From NCBI GenBank assembly GCA_944359735.1, contig CALVTA010000042.1:1-10663 (forward strand): 10,663 nt of DNA, given 5' to 3'. The notes below the pieces were generated by a model. It ran no database searches. It saw only the letters and a program-made list of their open reading frames with translations, and was not told the origin of the DNA. This DNA is from an uncultured Bacilli bacterium. GTDB taxonomy: Bacteria > Bacillota_I > Bacilli_A > RF39 > UBA660. Shown in pieces: positions 4,999 through 10,663 of this stretch (position 1 is the first letter of the stretch; each line of letters begins with the position of its first letter). The position numbers and the translations under genes are program-made.

Positions 4999-7366
4999 TT
5001 TGATAAATTTCCTTTAGAAATTTTTTAATATTAGAAACATTAGCAATCTTTTTAACTTTATCTTTATCAAAAATAACTAAAGTTGGTGCTTGCTTAATGC
5101 CATATTCTTGACAAAAATCTTTATTGGAATTGGCATCTAACTTTTCATAATTTATTTTTGCATCATCTAATAAGGTCTCTGCCATTTTACAATTAGGACA
5201 AGTAGCTGTCTTAACTAAAACTACTCTATCAAGACATTTGTTATTATCTTTCTTTTCCATCTTACAAGCATCATTTTTTTTAGTTTTTAGATCAGAATTT
5301 CCTAAATCATAAGTCTTACGATGTTTATATTCTTCAACCTTACCATCATTCCAATTAGCAATAGGACGGTAATAACCTGTTATTCTACTATAAATTTCCG
5401 TTTTACTTCCACAATACGGACATTCTTTAACTTCCCCAGCTAAATAACCATGTTCTTTACAAACAGAATAAGTAGGAGAAATCGTATAATATGGTAATTT
5501 ATAATTTTCGGCAATTTTTTTAACCAAATTAGCACAAGCCTGCCAAGACTCCATCCTTTCTCCTAAAAAAGCATGAAAAACAGTACCTGAAGTATAAAGA
5601 GTTTGCAACTCATCTTGAACATCTAAAGCCTCAAATAAATCACTTGTATAACCTACAGGCAAATGTGAACTATTAGTATAGAAAGGAGTTTCACCGTCAT
5701 TTGCTGCTGTTATAATATCTGGATACTTATTCTTATCCATTTTAGCAAACCTATAAGTTGTAGACTCTGCTGGAGTAGCTTCCAAATTATATAAATCGCC
5801 ATACTCTTCCTGATAATCACTAAGTTTATTTCTCATAAAATTTAAAACATCTTTAGCAAATTCCTGAGTTTCTTTATGAGTTAAATCTTTCTTTAACCAA
5901 TTAGCATTTAATCCAACCTCATTCATACCGATCAAACCGATAGTTGAAAAATGATTATTAAAACTACCCAAATATCTCTTAGTATAAGGATAAAGACCAT
6001 TTTCAAGAAATCTACTTATTACATCACGCTTTGTTTTTAATGATCTAGCTGCAATATCCATCAACTTCTCTAATCTCTTATAAAAATCTTCTTTATCACT
6101 AGCAAGATAAGCTATTCTAGGCAAATTAATTGTAACAACTCCAATTGATCCTGTACTCTCACCACTTCCAAAATAACCACCTGATTTTTTTCTAAGTTCT
6201 CTCAAATCCAATCTTAATCTACAGCACATACTTCTAACATCACTAGGTTCCATATCACTATTAATATAATTAGAAAAGTATGGAATACCATATTTAGCAG
6301 TCATCTCAAATAAAAGTTTATTATTCTCCGTATCACTAAAGTCAAAATCTTTTGTAATAGAATAAGTAGGAATAGGATATTGGAAGCCTCTACCATTAGC
6401 ATCCCCTTCAATCATAATCTCAATAAAAGCTTTATTAACCATATCCATTTCTTTTTGACAATCTTTATAAAGAAAGTCCATTTCAACACCACCTACAATC
6501 GCAGGCAATTCTGCTAAATCATTAGGAACAGTCCAATCAAGAGTAATATTAGTAAATGGCGCTTGAGTTCCCCATCTACTAGGAGTATTAACACCATAAA
6601 CAAAAGATTGAATTGCTTGTTTAACCTCACTATAAGTTAAATTATCAGCCTTTACAAAAGGAGCAAGATAAGTATCAAAAGAAGAGAATGCTTGAGCCCC
6701 AGCCCATTCATTTTGCATAATTCCTAAAAAATTAACCATTTGATTACATAAAGTAGCTAAATGTTTAGCAGGAGATGATGTAATCTTTCCAGGAATACCA
6801 CCTAAACCTTCTTTTATTAATTGTTTTAAACTCCAACCTGCACAATATCCAGTTAGCATAGATAAATCATGAAGATGTATATCACCATTATAATGAGCAT
6901 TAGCAATTTCTTTATCATAAACTTGACTTAACCAATAATTAGCTGTAACAGCCCCAGAGTTACTTAAAATAAGTCCACCTACAGAATACGTAACAGTAGC
7001 ATTTTCTTTAACTCGCCAATCATTCACTTGCAAATAATCATTTACAAGTTTTTTATAATCAAGTAAAGTCTCACTAACATTTCTAAGTTTCTCATGTTGA
7101 TCTCTATACAATATATAAGCCTTAGCAACTTCAGAATAATCTGCTTTGATCAAAACATTTTCAACACTATCTTGTATATCTTCTACATCAATAATATTAT
7201 CTTTTATTTTATTTTCAAAATCAGCCGAAACTTTCAAAGCCAAAAAATCCAAAACATCATCATCATAAACACTATCGCAAGCTTCAAAAGCTTTTTTTAT
7301 AGCCTTTCTTATCTTCCCTAAATCGAAAGAAACAATTTTTCCATCTCTTTTTTTTACTCTATACAT
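4991..7366 (-). CDS. nrdD: Anaerobic ribonucleoside-triphosphate reductase with fused C-terminal redoxin domain
   Basis: Class III ribonucleotide reductase, reducing NTPs to dNTPs by glycyl-radical chemistry without oxygen. Domains: an N-terminal ATP-cone (about 1-92, VKKRDGKIVSFDLGKIRKAI), then the catalytic barrel (about 100-630) with Cys175 in HLHDLSMLTGYC and the Cys381-Cys382 loop in RSMCCRLRLDL. Next come the zinc-site residues C636, C649 and C652 (SVCKEHG, CPYCG), and the glycyl radical site G664 in RITGYYRP followed by NWNDGK. A linker (about 685-712) leads to a glutaredoxin/thioredoxin-like domain (about 713-791) with C723-P-N-C726 and a cis-proline motif APT at 760-762. At 791 aa it is about 80-90 residues longer than stand-alone NrdD because of this fusion. 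SMCCRLRLD and GSIGVVTINLPR fit the NrdD2-type, redoxin-dependent subfamily rather than formate-type NrdD1. AGGAGG overlaps the nrdG stop codon, spaced 8 nt from the ATG. Confidence 0.97.
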   Translation of the reverse strand: MYRVKKRDGKIVSFDLGKIRKAIKKAFEACDSVYDDDVLDFLALKVSADFENKIKDNIIDVEDIQDSVENVLIKADYSEVAKAYILYRDQHEKLRNVSETLLDYKKLVNDYLQVNDWRVKENATVTYSVGGLILSNSGAVTANYWLSQVYDKEIANAHYNGDIHLHDLSMLTGYCAGWSLKQLIKEGLGGIPGKITSSPAKHLATLCNQMVNFLGIMQNEWAGAQAFSSFDTYLAPFVKADNLTYSEVKQAIQSFVYGVNTPSRWGTQAPFTNITLDWTVPNDLAELPAIVGGVEMDFLYKDCQKEMDMVNKAFIEIMIEGDANGRGFQYPIPTYSITKDFDFSDTENNKLLFEMTAKYGIPYFSNYINSDMEPSDVRSMCCRLRLDLRELRKKSGGYFGSGESTGSIGVVTINLPRIAYLASDKEDFYKRLEKLMDIAARSLKTKRDVISRFLENGLYPYTKRYLGSFNNHFSTIGLIGMNEVGLNANWLKKDLTHKETQEFAKDVLNFMRNKLSDYQEEYGDLYNLEATPAESTTYRFAKMDKNKYPDIITAANDGETPFYTNSSHLPVGYTSDLFEALDVQDELQTLYTSGTVFHAFLGERMESWQACANLVKKIAENYKLPYYTISPTYSVCKEHGYLAGEVKECPYCGSKTEIYSRITGYYRPIANWNDGKVEEYKHRKTYDLGNSDLKTKKNDACKMEKKDNNKCLDRVVLVKTATCPNCKMAETLLDDAKINYEKLDANSNKDFCQEYGIKQAPTLVIFDKDKVKKIANVSNIKKFLKEIYQNV

Positions 7367-7377
7367 TTTAATTCCTC

Positions 7378-8070
7378 CTATAATCCTCTAATAACTAAAT
7401 TAGGTATATCTTTATTCAAAATATTTTTTAAATTTAATAACTCATCAAGTGAAAAACCGTGTAATCCTTCTTTAATAACATCTTCACTATCTTCATAATT
7501 TTGTAGATAATATTTAGTTTTAGGACAAAACATCTTTCCAATCTCTAAAATATCATCTGCTGTATGTAATTCTTTCACAATAGTTGTTCTAAACTCATGC
7601 GCAACCTTAGAATCTTCTAATACTTGTATACTTTGCTTAATATTGTCTATAAAAGGATTACTTCTACCTACTGTAACGTTGTATTTAGAAAAACTATTTT
7701 TAATATCCATAGCTACATAATCAACTAAATTAAGATCAATAAGTTTTTTCAATAACTGTGGACTAGTTCCATTAGTATCAAGTTTAACAGCAAGACCAAG
7801 CTTTTTTATTCTAATCAATAATTCCTCAATATTTTTCTGAAGTAAAGGTTCACCACCACTGATACAAACACCATCAAGAATATTTTTTCGTTTCTCTAAA
7901 TAAGAAAATATTTCCTCCAAATCAACCAGCTGTTCATCTCTAGTATTCAAAACTAATGATCCATTTTGACAATAAGGGCACCTAAAATTACATCCTTTTG
8001 TGAAAACAATACAAGCCACCTTAGAAGGGAAATCAAGTAATGTTACCTTTTGAAAACCACCTATCTGCAT
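7378..8070 (-). CDS. nrdG: Anaerobic RNR-activating radical SAM enzyme (NrdG2 type)
   Basis: A radical SAM activase that cleaves S-adenosylmethionine with a [4Fe-4S] cluster to generate the glycyl radical on NrdD. The cluster motif is C27-N-F-R-C31-P-Y-C34 in TKGCNFRCPYC, and the SAM-binding GGEP motif is at 72-75 (CISGGEPL). KLDTNGT (about 95-101) and AMDIKNS are further radical SAM strands. At 230 aa it matches the longer NrdG2 form (pyruvate-formate-lyase-activase-like) rather than the roughly 155-170-aa NrdG of E. coli type, which agrees with an NrdD2-type partner. The start is the ATG at 8068-8070 with GAGGTGAG just upstream; tandem in-frame stops at 8098-8103 exclude a longer form. It is the first main gene of the operon, 11 nt from nrdD. 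Confidence 0.95.
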   Translation of the reverse strand: MQIGGFQKVTLLDFPSKVACIVFTKGCNFRCPYCQNGSLVLNTRDEQLVDLEEIFSYLEKRKNILDGVCISGGEPLLQKNIEELLIRIKKLGLAVKLDTNGTSPQLLKKLIDLNLVDYVAMDIKNSFSKYNVTVGRSNPFIDNIKQSIQVLEDSKVAHEFRTTIVKELHTADDILEIGKMFCPKTKYYLQNYEDSEDVIKEGLHGFSLDELLNLKNILNKDIPNLVIRGL

Positions 8071-8100
8071 TATCTCACCTCTATTTTTCTTTTCTAATTA

Positions 8101-8121
8101 TTAATTCAAACATATGACCAT
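8101..8121 (-). CDS. Possible six-codon leader peptide (MVICLN) upstream of nrdG
   Basis: A textbook AAGGAG (8129-8134) sits 7 nt upstream of an ATG that opens only six codons before TAA TAA, in the same frame as nrdG. It would lie near the 5' end of the nrdG transcript if the -10 at 8150-8155 is used. A second, overlapping 18-codon frame (8081-8137, beginning MKEWFYGH) ends in a TAG overlapping the nrdG ribosome site, but it lacks a clear Shine-Dalgarno. Either could couple to or attenuate nrdG translation. Evidence is only the ribosome site and position. Confidence 0.3.
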   Translation of the reverse strand: MVICLN

Positions 8122-8149
8122 AAAACCACTCCTTCATCTTTCAAAAACA

Positions 8150-8178
8150 ATTATAAGCACATTTTGAATAAAAATAAA
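8150..8178 (-). promoter_or_regulatory. Candidate promoter of the nrdG-nrdD-trxB-dut operon
   Basis: A perfect TATAAT -10 on the minus strand (8150-8155). The -35 region at 17-nt spacing (TTTATT, 8173-8178) is poor, which suits an activator-dependent or regulated promoter. An imperfect dyad (AATAAAGT at 8173-8180 against ACTTTTATT at 8189-8197) covers the -35 and could be an operator. I see no match to the usual NrdR-box consensus. Confidence 0.5.
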
Positions 8179-8265
8179 GTGTTTTTTAACTTTTATTTTC
8201 CATTTTACACCAAAAACCATCAAAAAAAACATTTTATCGAACAGTATGTGAAATGACTATAAATC

Positions 8266-8301
8266 GTTGAAAAATCAACAAAAAATCAGGGTAGTAACTA
8301 C
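8266..8301. repeat. Two small inverted repeats, possible operators
   Basis: GTTGA-AAAA-TCAAC (8266-8279) and GTAGT-A-ACTAC (8291-8301) lie 12 bases apart, between the two divergent promoters and about 50-90 bp upstream of the plus-strand -35. CGTTGA recurs at 8352-8357, running into that -35. In such A/T-rich DNA dyads of this size arise by chance fairly often, so the regulatory reading is weak. Confidence 0.3.
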
Positions 8302-8353
8302 AAGAAAAATTTCATGTTTTTTTAATAGTTTTTGTATCAAATTAAAGAAAACG

Positions 8354-8382
8354 TTGATTTTAAAAGAATTTAAAGTTATAAT
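8354..8382 (+). promoter_or_regulatory. Consensus promoter of the NrdD-like gene
   Basis: The -35 is TTGATT (8354-8359) and the -10 is a perfect TATAAT (8377-8382) with exactly 17 nt between. The predicted start near 8389 leaves a roughly 22-nt leader carrying GAGGT 7 nt before the ATG. Such an intact expression signal argues that the downstream gene is live and not a decaying pseudogene. Confidence 0.85.
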
Positions 8383-8411
8383 TAAAACAGAAAAAGAAAT
8401 GAGGTTTATAA

Positions 8412-10406
8412 ATGACAAATAAAAATCTATTTGACACTTTAATTGTCGTAAAAAGAAGCGGTCAAAGAACAGAATTCCAAGGAGAAAAAATTGCCATTGC
8501 TATTCAAAAAGCTTTTAATTCTCTTGATATTCCCTACAAAGACGAAGATGTCAATAAAATTTATGCCAAAGTTTTAAAAAGCATTGAAAAAGAATACAAA
8601 GAAAGAAAAACTATAAACATCGAAAATATTCAAGACATTATTGAACTAACCTTAAAAGAAGAAAAATTAACAGATGTTTATGAATCATTTAAAAACTACC
8701 GAGAAAAAAGAAATGCTTCTAGAAAAACATTCGTTATAAAACAACAACACAAGTTTCTAAAAGCTCTCGAATTTTTAGGCCTAGATACTATAACATCCGA
8801 AAGTAAAGAAGTCCCAGAATCAACCCTAAAACATTTTGGAAATATTATATCCAGCGAATTTGCCAAAGCATATTTATTAGATAACAAAACATCAAGACAT
8901 CATGAGAGCGGTCTAATTTACATAGATTCTCTTGAAACTATGCCTATGGGAGAAATAGATAATCTTGAACTAAGTATTAACGATTTAATAGAAAACAACG
9001 AAATATTAAAAGAAAAATTAATGGGAAATTCCACTATTCAGAACTACTTAAGTAATTTGAAAATTATTATATACAACTTAAAAAAAGAAATATACGGATC
9101 AATTTGTTTAAGTTCTTTTGATAAAGACTTAGAACAAATAACATTAAACAATTATAAACAGTTACTAAAAACTTATTTAAATATATATTTAAAAACTAAT
9201 AGCATAGGTAATTTTATTAACTATCAAGAACTAGAGAAAGATATAAATAAAATCACAACTCTAGATAACGATTTGTTCTATAATTATTACAAAACATCAG
9301 AAGAACTAAAATCCAACTTTGAACTAATAAAAAAACAAGCTTACAATAATATAGAAATAGAATTAACTAATAGTTTAAACATATTCTTTAAAGAACTAGT
9401 ATTTACAGATATTAGTATTAACTTTGGTACTGCTACTTCTAAAATTGGCCAACTAATAATCAATAGCATTATAAAATCAAGTATTAACTCTAATAACATC
9501 AGCTATTTCTTTAAAGTAAAAGATAAGATTAACAAAACAGAAAAAGATCCAAATTTTTATTTACTAGAAGAATATAAGAAAAAAACTCTAGAAAGATCAA
9601 ACTTCAATTATGCTCTATTAGATACCAATTTTAATATCTTAAAAAATGAAGAAGTATGCTACTTTAAAAATGGAGAACGTGTTATAGAAGACGAAACAAC
9701 CGCCTTAAAAAAATTAACTTCAGGAAGAGGCAACATTGCTAGTTGTGCTATAAATATTACAAGAATAGCTTTAAAAAACAGTTATTTATTAAATAACAAT
9801 AGTAATATAAGAAAATTCTATCAAGATTTAGATAATTTAATCAATATTGCCAAGGATGCACTATTAGAAAGATTTGAAATAGATTGTAAAATCAAAAATA
9901 CCAATTTTCCTTATCTATATAAAAATGGACTTTGGTATGATGGAGAAAAACTAAAAGAAACAGATAGGCTAAGAAAACTTTTAAAACACGGTAATTTAAC
10001 AATTTGTTTTTGTGGTTTAAAAGAAACTATATATGCTCTAGAAAAAGATGAATCTAAACATCAAGAATTAGCTAAAGATATAATAAAATACATGAGTAAA
10101 AAAATAGACAAACTAAGTGATGATAGTAATTTAAATTTCGTATTATCTACTATCATTTCAAATAAAGTAAAGACAGAATTTAAAAAACAAGATACAGCCA
10201 TCTATGGTAAATTAAAAAATATTACTGATAAAATCAGCTACAGCAATGCCGATTTATTTAGTACAAACTTAAAAGACATCAGCTATCTCCATAAAAAATG
10301 TAAAGGTGGGGCCATCCATCAGGCAAAAATAAAAAATAAAAAAGAATTAGACAATTTAATCATTGAATCTATTAACAGTGGAATAGGTGCACTCAAAATT
10401 AATTAG
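8412..10406 (+). CDS. NrdD-like pseudoenzyme: ATP-cone plus NrdD1-type fold, no glycyl-radical domain
   Basis: A 664-aa intact frame homologous to anaerobic ribonucleotide reductase. The ATP-cone is at about 9-100 (VVKRSGQRTEFQGEKIAIAIQKAF). NrdD scaffold landmarks follow: HHESGLIYIDSLE (163-175), YGSICLSSFDKDL (228-240), ISINFGTATSKIGQLI (334-349), KDPNFYLL (378-385), FNYALLDTNFN (398-408), GRGNIASCAINITRIAL (438-454) and KGGAIH (631-636). These match formate-type NrdD1 better than the neighbouring NrdD2-type enzyme. The protein stops about 28 residues after GGAIH, where NrdD normally continues into the Cys4 zinc site and glycyl-radical loop, and both are absent. In the thiyl-radical loop the family's MGCRTRV appears as F418-K-N-G-E-R-V424, placing Asn420 at the catalytic Cys; the second active-site Cys after the HD block (about 172-185) is also missing. 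Catalysis looks impossible; a nucleotide-sensing or regulatory role is inferred. Motif comparison is from memory. Confidence 0.85.
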   Translation: MTNKNLFDTLIVVKRSGQRTEFQGEKIAIAIQKAFNSLDIPYKDEDVNKIYAKVLKSIEKEYKERKTINIENIQDIIELTLKEEKLTDVYESFKNYREKRNASRKTFVIKQQHKFLKALEFLGLDTITSESKEVPESTLKHFGNIISSEFAKAYLLDNKTSRHHESGLIYIDSLETMPMGEIDNLELSINDLIENNEILKEKLMGNSTIQNYLSNLKIIIYNLKKEIYGSICLSSFDKDLEQITLNNYKQLLKTYLNIYLKTNSIGNFINYQELEKDINKITTLDNDLFYNYYKTSEELKSNFELIKKQAYNNIEIELTNSLNIFFKELVFTDISINFGTATSKIGQLIINSIIKSSINSNNISYFFKVKDKINKTEKDPNFYLLEEYKKKTLERSNFNYALLDTNFNILKNEEVCYFKNGERVIEDETTALKKLTSGRGNIASCAINITRIALKNSYLLNNNSNIRKFYQDLDNLINIAKDALLERFEIDCKIKNTNFPYLYKNGLWYDGEKLKETDRLRKLLKHGNLTICFCGLKETIYALEKDESKHQELAKDIIKYMSKKIDKLSDDSNLNFVLSTIISNKVKTEFKKQDTAIYGKLKNITDKISYSNADLFSTNLKDISYLHKKCKGGAIHQAKIKNKKELDNLIIESINSGIGALKIN

Positions 10407-10528
10407 ATTGAGTATGCAAATAAAACTTCATTTAATTTTAATAATATAACTTTAATCCTTCAAACTTATATTTATATCGCTATCATTTAACAAGCTGTAA
10501 CTCTTACAAAATTAATTTTTCTTAACTA

Positions 10529-10556
10529 TATTTTATATATGATAATATATAAAATA
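10529..10556. repeat. Perfect 12-bp AT-only inverted repeat
   Basis: TATTTTATATAT, a GATA loop, then ATATATAAAATA: every base of the 12-bp arms pairs. No U-run follows on either strand, so it is not a standard intrinsic terminator. It could be a protein-binding site, an mRNA 3'-end stabilising hairpin, or a chance product of A/T-rich DNA. Confidence 0.6.
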
Positions 10557-10585
10557 GCTAATTAATAACACTTTTATTAGATATT

Positions 10586-10631
10586 AAAAAGGGGCTGTAA
10601 TGAAATAAAATAATTTTATTACAGTCTTTTT
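10586..10631 (+). terminator. Intrinsic terminator, probably bidirectional
   Basis: The outer arms AAAAAG (10586-10591) and CTTTTT (10626-10631) enclose CTGTAAT (10595-10601) paired with ATTACAG (10618-10624), with a small asymmetric internal loop and an A/T inner stem. Each strand ends in a run of five U, so it could stop transcripts from either side. It lies 180 nt downstream of the NrdD-like stop codon and is the first convincing terminator for that gene. Confidence 0.7.
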
Positions 10632-10663
10632 AAATTCAAAATAAATAACAAAATATAAAAAAC

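Larger units (their letters stand above)
8071..8411. other. Divergent intergenic control region between nrdG and the NrdD-like gene
   Basis: These 341 bases separate two divergently transcribed RNR-family genes and contain no gene of normal size. Contents: the minus-strand leader with a strong isolated ribosome site and short frames (8081-8137); the nrdG -10 (8150-8155) with an overlapping imperfect dyad (8173-8197); a perfect GTTGA-aaaa-TCAAC dyad (8266-8279); an 11-bp odd palindrome GTAGTaACTAC (8291-8301); and a consensus plus-strand promoter (8354-8382). The middle (8200-8350) has long A and T runs and no recognisable RNA gene or riboswitch. Confidence 0.7.
10407..10663. other. Non-coding 3' region after the NrdD-like gene
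   Basis: No open frame of useful length was found on either strand and no residual zinc-site (CxxC) or RxxGY codons follow the stop, so the missing NrdD C-terminus is not present here as a frameshifted piece. The region is over 80% A/T by eye. It contains a 5-bp dyad TGTAA-ctc-TTACA (10496-10508), the AT palindrome at 10529-10556 and the terminator at 10586-10631. Confidence 0.7.

Noticed and set aside
7094..7321. Plus-strand open frame opposite the nrdD N-terminus
   Set aside because: Lies wholly within the ATP-cone coding region of nrdD and is Ile/Phe/Asn-rich shadow sequence.
8081..8137. An 18-codon ORF as a firm gene
   Set aside because: It would start only a few bases from the predicted transcript end with no Shine-Dalgarno; mentioned only within the leader entry.
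8696..8887. Minus-strand open frame opposite the NrdD-like gene
   Set aside because: Antisense shadow inside a longer homologous gene, without a ribosome site.
10407..10663. Possibility that a frameshift removed the C-terminus of the NrdD-like gene
   Set aside because: No CxxC, RxxGY or NWN-type codons were found downstream in any plus-strand frame, and the protein ends cleanly after the GGAIH domain.
1..10663. CRISPR arrays, tRNA or rRNA genes, insertion sequences
   Set aside because: No regularly spaced repeats, tRNA-like cloverleaf sequences, transposase genes or flanking terminal repeats were seen on either strand.

Overview
The window is very AT-rich DNA, densely coded, with almost all genes on the minus strand. 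Several features point to a strictly anaerobic, low-GC Bacillota, probably an uncultured gut Bacilli, Erysipelotrichia or Mollicutes-like lineage. These are a T-box leader in front of ileS, a DUF1292-type protein, A/T-rich intrinsic terminators, strong AGGAGG-type ribosome sites and an oxygen-sensitive (class III) ribonucleotide reductase as the only RNR visible here. TGA acts as a stop at the nrdD end, where it overlaps the trxB start, so the standard bacterial code applies and not the Mycoplasma/Spiroplasma code. The taxonomic guess is inference.

Layout, left to right. (1) 1-1319, minus: the N-terminal 439 residues of isoleucyl-tRNA synthetase, cut by the window edge, preceded by an isoleucine T-box riboswitch (about 1341-1564, specifier AUC) and its promoter. 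(2) 1607-2116, minus: an unrecognised 169-residue protein with a good promoter and Shine-Dalgarno sequence but apparently an ATT start codon. (3) 2186-3562, minus: a two-gene unit made of a DUF1292-like 80-residue protein followed by a basic, Cys- and Trp-free helical protein of 372 residues. (4) 3603-8070, minus: an anaerobic dNTP operon, nrdG - nrdD (with a fused C-terminal redoxin) - trxB-like - dut, ending in an intrinsic terminator that overlaps the dut stop codon. (5) 8071-8411: a divergent control region. (6) 8412-10406, plus: a 664-residue intact ORF that is an NrdD homologue of the other (formate-type) subfamily, lacking the glycyl-radical/zinc C-terminus and, by my alignment, both active-site cysteines. 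(7) 10407-10663: non-coding, with a 12-bp AT palindrome and a bidirectional-looking terminator.

How the genes fit together. NrdG uses S-adenosylmethionine to install a glycyl radical in NrdD. NrdD reduces NTPs to dNTPs and is probably re-reduced by its own fused CPNC redoxin domain. That domain would be recharged by the adjacent flavin disulfide reductase, which has lost the usual NADPH-binding HRR signature and may therefore use ferredoxin or another donor. Dut removes dUTP and supplies dUMP for thymidylate synthesis. The divergent NrdD-like protein keeps the ATP-cone (nucleotide-sensing) domain and the overall NrdD scaffold but looks catalytically dead. It is the most interesting item here: a candidate regulatory pseudoenzyme of ribonucleotide reduction.
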